From VGSG01 sp040756375 (GTDB taxonomy: Bacteria > Desulfobacterota > Desulfomonilia > Desulfomonilales > Desulfomonilaceae), in NCBI GenBank assembly GCA_040756375.1, contig JBFLZC010000008.1, positions 124,001-188,000 of the forward strand: DNA of 64,000 nucleotides, written 5' to 3'. Shown in pieces: positions 24,880 to 32,942 of the stretch. Made by a program: the position numbers and the translations under genes. Numbering within the stretch: the first letter of the stretch is position 1; each line of letters begins with the position of its first letter. The notes beneath the pieces were generated by a model that searched no databases, had not been told where the DNA came from, and saw only the letters and a program-made list of their open reading frames with translations.

Positions 24880-25410
24880 ATGCAAAATTACAAGAAGAAG
24901 GTTCTCTTCGATAACGAAGCAGTAAGGGCACGGGTCAAGGAATTGGCCGCGGAGATATCCGCGAAACATCCGGAAGGTGATGTTCTCCTGATCGGCATCC
25001 TGAAAGGCGCTTTCATGTTCATGGCCGATCTTGTCCGCTGCTTGAGCGTGCCATGCGAAGTGGATTTCGTGAAGATCTCATCCTATGGGTCGGGAACCGT
25101 CTCCAGCGGGAAGCTGAATATCCTTTTGGACACGAGCATTCCGGTAGAGGGCAGGGCAGTGATACTTGTCGACGACATTGTCGACTCGGGGCTGACCCTG
25201 AACGAATACCGCCAAGCCCTGGAAGCCAGATCGCCGCGCTCTATCGAAACCATCGCGCTCATTGACAAGACCGGGCGTCGCGAAAAACATGTGGATCTCG
25301 ATTACTGCGGTTTCAGGATCGAAGAAGGGTTTGTGGTAGGCTATGGGCTCGACTGCGATGAATTCGGTAGACAATTTGGCGACATATATGTTCTTGAAGA
25401 TATCTGCTAG
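24880..25410 (+). CDS. hpt: Hypoxanthine phosphoribosyltransferase
   Basis: 176 residues with the PRPP-binding motif VILVDDIVDSGLTL and the LIGILKGAFMFMADL segment of bacterial HPRTs. It salvages hypoxanthine or guanine to IMP or GMP using PRPP. GAGGGGG lies about 9 bases before the ATG; the frame stays open to 24805 but without a ribosome site. Length is typical. Confidence 0.95.
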   Translation: MQNYKKKVLFDNEAVRARVKELAAEISAKHPEGDVLLIGILKGAFMFMADLVRCLSVPCEVDFVKISSYGSGTVSSGKLNILLDTSIPVEGRAVILVDDIVDSGLTLNEYRQALEARSPRSIETIALIDKTGRREKHVDLDYCGFRIEEGFVVGYGLDCDEFGRQFGDIYVLEDIC

Positions 25411-25521
25411 TGCGAAGCGGAGGCCGGTGCACCGCTTGTCGTGCGGTCACCGTCCCAATTCGGCCACCTCATCGCCGCGTTCTCGGACGAACGCCATATC
25501 GGCGTCTGGCGGAGCTTCAGC

Positions 25522-26526
25522 GTGAACTATAACTCCGCAATCTTCAAAGCCTCGATTGCTTTGCTGGTGGTGCTCGCATTCGGTACCTTGGGATACTGGA
25601 CGCTGGAAGGCTGGACCTTTCTCGACAGCTTGTACATGACGGTGACCACGCTCACCACCATCGGATTTGGAGAGGTCCATCCACTCGGCCCGAGGGGAAG
25701 GATCTTCACGCTCATACTCGTTGTGCTCGGTTTGGGCGTGGTTGGTTACACTGTGTTGACCGCGACACGACTTGTTGTGGAAGGCGAAATCAATGCCATC
25801 CTAAAAAGGCGCAGATCGATGAAGACGATTCAAAGGCTCGAGAATCACCTAGTCATATGTGGATTCGGTAGGATGGGCTCCTTTATTTGCCACGAACTCC
25901 ACCAGAGAGGGATGCAGTTTGTGGTGGTGGAGAGCAACCCAGAGGTCCAGGAACGCATTGTGGAACTGGGTTATCTCCTTTCGCCCGGTGATGCCACCGA
26001 GGAAGAAGTGCTCCGAGCAGCAGGGGTGGACAGGGCACGGGGCGTGGTGACGGTCCTGAACACGGATGCCCAGAATGTCTATACCATCCTGACCTGCAAA
26101 GAAATAAACCCGAATTTGGATGTGGTGGCGCGGGCCACCGAGGACTCCGCTGTGAAAAAGCTGATTAGAGCAGGGGCGTCACGCGTGATTAATCCGTACG
26201 ACATCGGCGGCATGCGACTTGTCCTGGGAATGCTCAAACCCACGGTGGTCAGCTTCCTCGAAGTGGTCATGGACAGCTGGCAGCTCAACGTGGATTTGGA
26301 AGAGGTCCGTGTGGCAGACGAATCGGTCTACGTGGGCAAGCGGCTTATGGATACCGATATACGCAAGGAGCTGGATCTGATTGTGATTGGTGCCAAGAAA
26401 GAAGATGGGACGATGGTCTTCAATCCCGGGCCTGCAACCGTAATAGATGCTCAAGACACGCTCATCGCGATGGGAAGGCGGGAAATGCTGGCGATTTTCA
26501 TGGAGCGAGCTTCCACAGCGGGATGA
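25522..26526 (+). CDS. Potassium channel with RCK (TrkA-N/TrkA-C) domains
   Basis: About 334 residues from a GTG with GGAG seven bases upstream; an earlier GTG at 25441 is possible. Two transmembrane helices flank a pore loop with the filter TTIGFGE, where TVGYG is usual. Then follow a Rossmann TrkA-N domain (VICGFGRMGSFICHEL) and a TrkA-C ligand domain at the C-terminus. This is the MthK/Kch-type layout: a tetrameric K+ channel gated by cytosolic RCK domains. With kdp it is the second potassium system in the window. Confidence 0.88.
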   Translation: MNYNSAIFKASIALLVVLAFGTLGYWTLEGWTFLDSLYMTVTTLTTIGFGEVHPLGPRGRIFTLILVVLGLGVVGYTVLTATRLVVEGEINAILKRRRSMKTIQRLENHLVICGFGRMGSFICHELHQRGMQFVVVESNPEVQERIVELGYLLSPGDATEEEVLRAAGVDRARGVVTVLNTDAQNVYTILTCKEINPNLDVVARATEDSAVKKLIRAGASRVINPYDIGGMRLVLGMLKPTVVSFLEVVMDSWQLNVDLEEVRVADESVYVGKRLMDTDIRKELDLIVIGAKKEDGTMVFNPGPATVIDAQDTLIAMGRREMLAIFMERASTAG

Positions 26527-26564
26527 GTCGGCTGCGGCGTACGTGCGAGCGGGCAAACCGCCTT

Positions 26565-27686
26565 TCAGAGCGCCTTGCCAAGTATCCGATACCTCTTGTA
26601 AAACTTACCACCCAACTCCTCGGCGAACTGGTTTATCGCAGCGTTGTCCTCGAGCGTCCAACTCAGTTCCAGGTACTTATACTCTTTCTTCTGCAAGCCC
26701 ATCCGATTCATGTAGTCGAAGACCACCAAAGGAATGCCAAGCTTCTGGTATTTCTTCTTGACGCCGAAAAGAGCGCACCGCACACCGCTGATCTCTTTCC
26801 GATAGAGAAGTATCTTCAAGAGTCCCAGGACTCCGATTCGGCCGTTAAACCGTTTGAGCAACGGATTGATGTCGGGCAGGACCAGCGCCACGCCAACCGG
26901 TTCCTCCTCCAGGTATATGAAGAACACCAGGTCGAAGTCCGCAATTTTACGTAAATTGGCCGCGATTTCGGTCAACTCATCGTCGGTGAGGGGCACGAAA
27001 CCCCAATTATCTTGCCAAGCGTCGTTGTAGACCTCCCTGAGGAGGTAAAGATCTGAGATGAAGTTCTTCTTGCTAAATGTGCGAATCGAGACCCGGTTCT
27101 GCTTCATGACACGGTTGGCCAGGCGCTCCATTCGTTCACTGTTTAACCCCAGTCTCTCAACGAGGAGCGCCCTGAGGTCCTTTTCCTTAGTAAGGCCACA
27201 AGATTCGACAAGCGTTTGATAATAGGGCGGATTGTAGGTCATCCCGAACACGGGAAGATTCTCGAAACCTTCGATGAGCAAGCCCAACTCGTAATTGGTC
27301 GACGGGTTGAGCGGACCCCTCATGAAGGTCATCCCTTGAGACCGCAGCCACCCCTCCGCAGATCGAAAGAGCGCCGCGGCCGCGTCAGAGTCGTTCTCGC
27401 ACTCGAAAAAACCCCACGCTCCGGACTTCTCATCGTGGAATCGATTGTGGTTGTCGTCCACGATCGCAGCTATTCTGCCGACTGTTTCCGAGCCCTTTCG
27501 GGCAAGGAAGAGAGCACGTCGCGAGAACTTCCAAAATGGATGCTCTTCAGTATCAAGCAGCTTCCTCACTTCGGCCTTGAGCGGCGGAACCCAATTGGAG
27601 TCTCCAGCGTAGACCTTCCAGGGGAGGTCGATGAAGGCCTTCATATCACTCTTATTTTCAACCAGAACGATGTCCACACCACGCAT
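26565..27686 (-). CDS. GNAT-like protein of unknown substrate
   Basis: 373 residues. The N-terminal part contains FIDLPWKVYAGDSNWVPPL, VGRIAAIVDDNHNRFH and RGPLNPSTNYELGLLIEGF, a conserved family often annotated as N-acetyltransferase. The C-terminal part (about 200-373) looks like a second GNAT-type fold (VPLTDDELTEIA, GVALVLPDINPLL). GGGAGA lies upstream of the ATG. The donor and acceptor are unknown, and catalytic activity is not proven by sequence. The gene stands alone, convergent with the K+ channel. Confidence 0.7.
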   Translation of the reverse strand: MRGVDIVLVENKSDMKAFIDLPWKVYAGDSNWVPPLKAEVRKLLDTEEHPFWKFSRRALFLARKGSETVGRIAAIVDDNHNRFHDEKSGAWGFFECENDSDAAAALFRSAEGWLRSQGMTFMRGPLNPSTNYELGLLIEGFENLPVFGMTYNPPYYQTLVESCGLTKEKDLRALLVERLGLNSERMERLANRVMKQNRVSIRTFSKKNFISDLYLLREVYNDAWQDNWGFVPLTDDELTEIAANLRKIADFDLVFFIYLEEEPVGVALVLPDINPLLKRFNGRIGVLGLLKILLYRKEISGVRCALFGVKKKYQKLGIPLVVFDYMNRMGLQKKEYKYLELSWTLEDNAAINQFAEELGGKFYKRYRILGKAL

Positions 27687-27975
27687 CTAGGTCTCCCAGC
27701 CCCCCGTGTATCGGGCCACTTTTCCCGGAGAACATAAGGTCGGCCGTATGCAGCCCCTAGGGATGAGCACCGTGGCCGCACACGGCCGAACCGCTTAAAC
27801 ATAGAACTTTGTGGCTTTTCTGGCAAGCATAACATGCGACTGTGGCAAAATACCACGCTCATTGTCCCATGATTCTCTCCATCACCTCACTCAGCCATAA
27901 CCGCACGTTATCGGTGAAGCTTCTGAGCTAGTGGTTCACAACAACTCACCTTTTCCTGTCCTAAGGAGCTTCGTT

Positions 27976-28416
27976 ATGATAAACTGTCAAATTATGATTA
28001 CCCGTCGCATCATACAGTCATTGCTGGTTCTGGGTTTGGTAGCCGTATCCACTCTCGCCTACGCGGCCGAGCCTCAACCGTTCGACCTCCGCGGCACATG
28101 GGTGGGCAATGCCAAAGGCCCCATCTTTGGCGCGGAAGGGAGCGTCACCATCCTCCATCAGCGCGGTGAGCAGATTCATGGAGTGGTGGAGGGCGGGAAC
28201 TTCCTCGGCCGGGCCAAATTCGACATCGCGGGAAAAGTAAGAGGGAATTACATATTCGGCGAGAAAGAAGGGAATTTCTTTCAAGGCTATCTTTACGCGG
28301 ACGGCACCATCCGCGGCGCGGTAAAGGCCATAGACGGGGACATCTATCGTGTCTTCTTGCGGCGCCCTTTGTATCAGCAGTGGGGCGCCTATCCGCATGG
28401 CGGCTGGTACCAATGA
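27976..28416 (+). CDS. Small exported beta-rich protein
   Basis: 146 residues. AAGGAG lies 7 bases before the ATG. A leader (RRIIQSLLVLGLVAVSTLAYA) ends in a signal-peptidase-like AYA site. The mature part has short repeated beta strands around Gly (DLRGTWVGNAKGPIFG, IHGVVEGGNFLG, YADGTIRGAVKA) and ends rich in Tyr, Trp and Gly. It looks like a small periplasmic or outer-surface beta sandwich or barrel. I do not recognise the family. Confidence 0.7.
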   Translation: MINCQIMITRRIIQSLLVLGLVAVSTLAYAAEPQPFDLRGTWVGNAKGPIFGAEGSVTILHQRGEQIHGVVEGGNFLGRAKFDIAGKVRGNYIFGEKEGNFFQGYLYADGTIRGAVKAIDGDIYRVFLRRPLYQQWGAYPHGGWYQ

Positions 28417-28522
28417 CCCCGCAAGACGGGGAGCGCGTCCATTGCTTTCCTCCCAGCCCTTATTTCACGTCACTGAATTGCTCGTGAAGCACTTCGCCGA
28501 TGCGGGAACATGAGCCTGCTTG

Positions 28523-29371
28523 ATGCCGATGGGATCGAACTCCTGGACCAGAATCATTCTCCTTTCCATTCTGTGTCTCGTAGTCATTGGCCTAATTGTC
28601 TATTTGGCCTTGCCCCCCAAGAAGGAAATCATGCGAGCGCTGCTTGTGGACTTGGAGTTGGAGGGGCCCGATTCTTCTCGGTACAAGGAACTGCGGGACG
28701 CGCTCACCGTCCGCTTGCCTGCTGAAATCCCCGCGATGAATCGCTTCGAGGTAGACCTTTCCTATTGCCATTTCCCTCACGTGACCCGTGAGATGCTCGA
28801 TCCGAAGCAGATCGATTTCCTTATACTGAGCCCGCAGAGCACGCCGTGGCGCTTGTACAAGGACGAAGCGCGACGGCGCTTGGACCGGTTTGCCGGGCAG
28901 CTCAGGGACGTGATTGGAAAAAGCGACCTGCCTGTCCTTGGCATTTGTGGAGGGCATCAGTTCCTCGTGCTTGCGTTTGGCGGGGAAGTGGATTTCATCG
29001 ACCCGGCTTTTGTGGGCAAAGAAGTCCAACAGTACCCGCGAGAAGCTGTGTCGGAGCGAGGTGTTGTCTGGCTGGAAACGCTTGCCAATGACTCGATCCT
29101 CACCGGAGTTGCGGGCTATCCCGGTGGGTTCCGTGCCGTCCAAAGTCATTACGAAGAGGTGAAGCGTCTTCCCCCGGGATTTGTGAACCTTGCACAAAGC
29201 CTCCTGTCGCCTGTGCAGCTTATTCGTCTTGGCGATAAACCGGTGTACGGCGTCGCTTTCCACCCGGAACGGTGCTGGAGCGGTTCAGGCTGTAACGGCA
29301 CGGTAATATGCGAGGGCAAGCAGTTGCTGGGCAACTTTTTCACAATAGTTGCTGCACAGAAAAGCAAGTAA
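28523..29371 (+). CDS. Membrane-tethered class I glutamine-amidotransferase-like protein
   Basis: About 282 residues. One N-terminal transmembrane helix (IILLSILCLVVIGLIVYLAL) is followed by a class I glutamine amidotransferase fold with the nucleophile elbow GICGGHQ and the C-terminal VAFHPE containing His and Glu of the triad. Free-standing amidotransferases of this fold hydrolyse Gln or gamma-glutamyl bonds; a membrane anchor is unusual. The side of the membrane and the substrate cannot be told. The start is uncertain: TTG 28520, ATG 28523 and ATG 28529 are in frame and none has a strong ribosome site. Confidence 0.7.
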   Translation: MPMGSNSWTRIILLSILCLVVIGLIVYLALPPKKEIMRALLVDLELEGPDSSRYKELRDALTVRLPAEIPAMNRFEVDLSYCHFPHVTREMLDPKQIDFLILSPQSTPWRLYKDEARRRLDRFAGQLRDVIGKSDLPVLGICGGHQFLVLAFGGEVDFIDPAFVGKEVQQYPREAVSERGVVWLETLANDSILTGVAGYPGGFRAVQSHYEEVKRLPPGFVNLAQSLLSPVQLIRLGDKPVYGVAFHPERCWSGSGCNGTVICEGKQLLGNFFTIVAAQKSK

Positions 29372-29444
29372 TAACGGGTCTGCCCTCAAGAACAGTAAGA
29401 CACTAGGATAATCCTTTGGCCGAGGAGATGGTCTCGGGAACCGC

Positions 29445-29481
29445 ACTGACCTGACCCCACGAAGCTCGAGGTCAGGTCAGT
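29445..29481. repeat. 12-base inverted repeat
   Basis: ACTGACCTGACC (29445-29456) and GGTCAGGTCAGT (29470-29481) are perfect inverted copies with a 13-base loop. A related but shorter hairpin is at 29730-29758. The whole stretch 29372-29846 holds no gene I can support, only these repeats and the one at 29581. Confidence 0.6.
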
Positions 29482-29580
29482 CGCACCCAGGATATGTGTC
29501 GATTCCGTGGGGAAACGATACCAGGACGCGTAGGACATGACCTTCTTGGGCATCTTCCGTCAAGAGGGGCGAGCGTGACC

Positions 29581-29635
29581 GTAGGGGCGCAATTCATTGC
29601 GCCCTATATAAGGGCGTGATGAATCACGCCCCTAC
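29581..29635. repeat. Palindromic GTAGGGGCG...CGCCCCTAC repeat
   Basis: Starts GTAGGGGCGCAATTCATTGC and ends GAATCACGCCCCTAC. The outer arms are inverted, and each half is itself a small hairpin (GGGCGCAATTCATTGCGCCC and GGGCGTGATGAATCACGCCC). Elements of this type are common intergenic repeats. Confidence 0.7.
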
Positions 29636-29729
29636 AGACGATTCTAACCCATTGTCCCGGTGACGACTTTGGTAGGAGCAAGCTGCGAGAGGCCACATTC
29701 AATACACGCGTGGGTAGACTATCGGGTGC

Positions 29730-29758
29730 CACTGACCTGGACGAAGTCTAGGTCAGTG
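29730..29758. repeat. 9-base inverted repeat related to 29445
   Basis: CACTGACCT and AGGTCAGTG around the loop GGACGAAGTCT. The arm sequence matches the outer arm of the 29445 hairpin. It lies about 90 bases before the His-rich protein gene. Confidence 0.5.
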
Positions 29759-29846
29759 TCCGGCTTCTCCGAATGCATGTTGCTTATTCCGCAGCAGACC
29801 GATACAAGAGTATTGATCTGTCTGACTTCGTTGCAAGAGGGTGACT

Positions 29847-30152
29847 ATGGACGACGTCCAAAAAAGCAAGATACGTCTGAAGCACTGGATCGACCACAAC
29901 CAGGAGCACCTGAAAGGTTACTGGGAAGTGGCTGATTTGCTTGATCGGCATGGCCAAGTCGCGGCTTCCGGCCCTATTAGGAGGGCAATTGGTCTCATCG
30001 AAGAGGCGAATCGAGAATTCAGTTTGGCGCTTGATAGCCTGGGAGGCTCTGGCGAGACCCCCACATCAGACGCAGAACACAGAGAACATGGCCATCACCA
30101 CCACGGCTCAGGACATCATTCCCGCGACCACAAACATGAACATGATGAATGA
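29847..30152 (+). CDS. Small protein with histidine-rich tail, possibly metal-binding
   Basis: 101 residues. A helical domain (about 1-70, KIRLKHWIDHNQEHLKGYWE) is followed by a tail with at least ten His (HREHGHHHHGSGHH, DHKHEHDE). AGAGGG lies 5 bases before the ATG. His tails of this kind occur in nickel, zinc or cobalt storage and delivery proteins. A metal role is inference; no metal transporter or enzyme gene is adjacent. It is convergent with the CPBP-like gene. Confidence 0.7.
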   Translation: MDDVQKSKIRLKHWIDHNQEHLKGYWEVADLLDRHGQVAASGPIRRAIGLIEEANREFSLALDSLGGSGETPTSDAEHREHGHHHHGSGHHSRDHKHEHDE

Positions 30153-30177
30153 CCGCCACCGAGACTCGCGCATCGGT

Positions 30178-30702
30178 TCATAGCCACCGCGTTGCGGCGA
30201 TGGAAATTATGGGAATCGCGTTGTGGCACATGTGGACAAGCGAGGTGACCACGATGGCTTTTCCCCGTGACTTCTTTTCCCATTCGAGAAAGCACAGAGA
30301 AAAGACAAAAAATGCCCAGGTAACGATGAGGCCCCAACCGGGATCCGTGAGTCCGTGGAAAATACCCCAAACTATCGCAGATGCGACGGCAACCCAGATT
30401 GTATTCTGAACAGCCCTTTTGAGTACCGCGAGGATGGGCCACATCAGCAGGGTCTCTATCCAAGGGCCCACAAGAAATGCTGCCAGGACAGCCACCCACA
30501 CGGGGCTCTCCCATAACTTCAGTGGGGGATTCTCGTAACCCGCGGATGCACGCACACCGGCTACCAGCGCGGAAATCAGGAGACTCGGGATCATAGAAAT
30601 CAGCCAAGCCTGCCAAACGTAGCTTGGAATGGATTGATCGGTATTACGCAGTACCCGGAGTATGTTCTCCATTTTCCGAAGCCACAAAGGGAGTGTCATC
30701 AA
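30178..30702 (-). CDS. CPBP (CAAX-protease/Abi)-like membrane protein, degenerate motif
   Basis: 174 residues with about five transmembrane segments. CPBP intramembrane proteases have the motifs EExxxR, FxxxH and HxxxN. Here the first is reduced to IETLLMWP (one Glu, no Arg in place), the second is WGIFHG (His present, aromatic changed) and the third is intact (HMCHN). Peptidase activity is therefore doubtful. Two starts are possible, 30702 and the ATG at 30672. Its neighbour is the His-rich protein gene, tail to tail. Confidence 0.6.
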   Translation of the reverse strand: MMTLPLWLRKMENILRVLRNTDQSIPSYVWQAWLISMIPSLLISALVAGVRASAGYENPPLKLWESPVWVAVLAAFLVGPWIETLLMWPILAVLKRAVQNTIWVAVASAIVWGIFHGLTDPGWGLIVTWAFFVFSLCFLEWEKKSRGKAIVVTSLVHMCHNAIPIISIAATRWL

Positions 30703-30813
30703 TCATAGGAATCCCTGTCCGCAAGTCCAGAAGAAAATTCCTTGTCCGCGGACGCAATCTGCCCCGTGCCGCTATAATCCCAGAGGGTCGCACCGGGACA
30801 AAGCGTCCAATGA

Positions 30814-30904
30814 TGTCATTGCGAGCGTAGCGAAGCAATCTGGGCACCCAAAAGAACAGATTGCTTCGTCCCCCGGATCGAGTCCGGGGCCCTCGCAATG
30901 CCAC
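30814..30904. repeat. Palindromic intergenic repeat, copy 2
   Basis: TGTCATTGCGAGCGTAGCGA through CTCGCAATG, sharing outer arms and the GCGAAGCAATCT/AGATTGCTTCGTC inner arms with 18406-18485. An extra inner palindrome (CCCCGGATCGAGTCCGGGG) makes this copy longer. Confidence 0.8.
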
Positions 30905-30995
30905 AAAGCGGCAATTCGTACCACGTAGCTGAAGGGTCACGCCCCACAGTGTTTCCCGCTTGACATTTGACGTAATTTCAACTAATTAATGCGGC

Positions 30996-32942
30996 ATGTT
31001 ACTTGATTTTCTTAAACAACTGGAGAAGAGGCCAGCTATCCAGCCACTCCTGGAGCGCTTTCGACCCCTCTTCACAGAAGCAAAGCCCAAAGGAGTCCTC
31101 TTCTCGGAAAAGGGATTCTCCCAGCTCATGGCCTTTCTTGAAAAGGGCGAGCCCTCTTTCCAGTCGGTCGCAGTACAGGCAGGCGCTCACTGGTCATCAT
31201 CTTCACAAAAAGTGGTCCTGCGGAATGCAATCCTTAAGAGGGGTTTTCGGACCCCTTCGTGCCTCTGGGCGTACAGACAGTTACGCGGCAACCCCGAACA
31301 GATCATGCAGGAATGCGCCTCGCCGGAAATGGGGCTCATGCAGATCATGCTCCTCAAAGAGGTAGAACCTGCGGCCGCGATACCATTCCTTATCGAAAGG
31401 TATGTATCCCGAAACGACGGCCAAGAAGAGCTTCGCAACGCGGCCAGGCTCTGTGTGTTGCGCCTGCTGGATTCCCGAGGCACTCCCAATCTGATCCGAA
31501 GCCTGCAATCGCGTTACCCTGGCGTGGACTTTCTTTCGCAATGGCACCCCAGCATACCGGGCCGGAAGGTCCTCTCGAGCGTACCCCGCAGGCACGAGGC
31601 CGTAGATTTCCACGACCTGGTGAGGAGCGTGCGGGACGTGAAAGAATTGTCCTCGTTCACGCGCACGTTGTATTTGGTTTCGCTCTTTTGCGTACCACTC
31701 TCGGAAAAGGAATGGTCCTCTCTTTTCCTGAGCTGGATGGACCACTACCATTTTCAGCGTTTGGGCATGGCCAGAGTGGTGGAAGCGTACAACGGCGGCT
31801 TTCTTCTATCCACGGATATGGCCAAGCAGAAGCTGGTCCGCCAATTTCTGTACGATTCGTATTCGATTGCCAAGCAGACGGTCCAACACAACAACGCACA
31901 ACGCCGGCGAGAAGCGCGGGAATCCAAGGTCCGAAGCAGCGAATTGGACAGGCAAGCTCTTGAGCTTGTTCCTGAAGGCATCATCTGTGTAGACCCGAGC
32001 CGAGCGTTCTATTACATAAATCCCGCGGCGGAAAAAATGCTTTCGGCAAACACCGTCCTCCGAGAAACGCTCTTCGGAAACGGACCTCTAGAGACCGCGG
32101 TGCAACGCTACTCACGCGAACAGGTTGTCTCCCGCCTGGCTGGGGCAGGGGAGGATGACTCGCAGGTGGAGCTTTTCGGCGACCGCGCGACCATGTCGAG
32201 CAACGGCCGGAGGTTCGAGGTGGAACTTCGCGGCCAGATCATCCTTTTGAGGGATGTGACTGACCAACACCTGATCGATCAGGAGATCGGGAAACTCTAC
32301 CGGCACGAGCTGGGCGCCGCGCTCGACGTGCTCGGGGTCGGAGTAAATTCCGCTCGGCAATTGATCAGAGATGCACGGGCCGAGGAAACTGTCGAGCTGC
32401 TCGATCAGGTGGAAGCGAAGCGAAACGAACTCGTCACGATGCTCGAAGAGCGCATCGATTTTATCCGCCTGCACTCAGACACCTTCCAGATCCGCCCGAA
32501 TGTGCTGAATTTGAACCTGGTGGTGGACAAGTGCGTCAACAACTACGTGGAATCCGCCTCGGCAAAAGGCATTACGCTAAGATCCAACCATCTCCACACT
32601 CCTGGGGTGACGGTCAGAGGCGAGGAATCGTTTCTCAGACGGGCTCTGGATAACCTCGTCAGAAATGCAATCAAGTTCTGCAACAAAGGAACCGAGATCG
32701 AAGTGTCCTTGGGGACCGAAAACGGTCTAGCCTTTGTTAGGGTGGAAGATAACGGACCGGGAATCCCCAAGGAAAACCTGGGCAAGATATTCCAATTAGG
32801 TTTCACCACCGGTGGCACAGGCCGGGGTCTGTACCTGGCCCAGAGGATAGCTCTTGCTCATGGCGGAAAGATTGACGTGAAGAACAGACCGGGGCAGGGC
32901 GCGTGCTTTACCCTCCGGCTGCCTCTGGTTGCGGAGCAGTAA
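30996..32942 (+). CDS. Soluble histidine kinase with long N-terminal helical domain
   Basis: 648 residues with no membrane segment. Residues about 1-310 are helical and unassigned; part (AAIPFLIERYVSRNDGQEEL) looks HEAT-like. About 318-420 is PAS-like (ALELVPEGIICVDPSRAFYY). The acceptor His lies near residue 437 in YRHELGAAL. The ATPase domain has an N-box (DNLVRNAIKFC), G1 (EDNGPGIP) and G2 (GGTGRGLYLAQRI). The stop overlaps the next gene (TAATG), a receiver-kinase hybrid, which is the likely partner. The signal sensed must be cytosolic; its nature is unknown. Confidence 0.85.
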   Translation: MLLDFLKQLEKRPAIQPLLERFRPLFTEAKPKGVLFSEKGFSQLMAFLEKGEPSFQSVAVQAGAHWSSSSQKVVLRNAILKRGFRTPSCLWAYRQLRGNPEQIMQECASPEMGLMQIMLLKEVEPAAAIPFLIERYVSRNDGQEELRNAARLCVLRLLDSRGTPNLIRSLQSRYPGVDFLSQWHPSIPGRKVLSSVPRRHEAVDFHDLVRSVRDVKELSSFTRTLYLVSLFCVPLSEKEWSSLFLSWMDHYHFQRLGMARVVEAYNGGFLLSTDMAKQKLVRQFLYDSYSIAKQTVQHNNAQRRREARESKVRSSELDRQALELVPEGIICVDPSRAFYYINPAAEKMLSANTVLRETLFGNGPLETAVQRYSREQVVSRLAGAGEDDSQVELFGDRATMSSNGRRFEVELRGQIILLRDVTDQHLIDQEIGKLYRHELGAALDVLGVGVNSARQLIRDARAEETVELLDQVEAKRNELVTMLEERIDFIRLHSDTFQIRPNVLNLNLVVDKCVNNYVESASAKGITLRSNHLHTPGVTVRGEESFLRRALDNLVRNAIKFCNKGTEIEVSLGTENGLAFVRVEDNGPGIPKENLGKIFQLGFTTGGTGRGLYLAQRIALAHGGKIDVKNRPGQGACFTLRLPLVAEQ

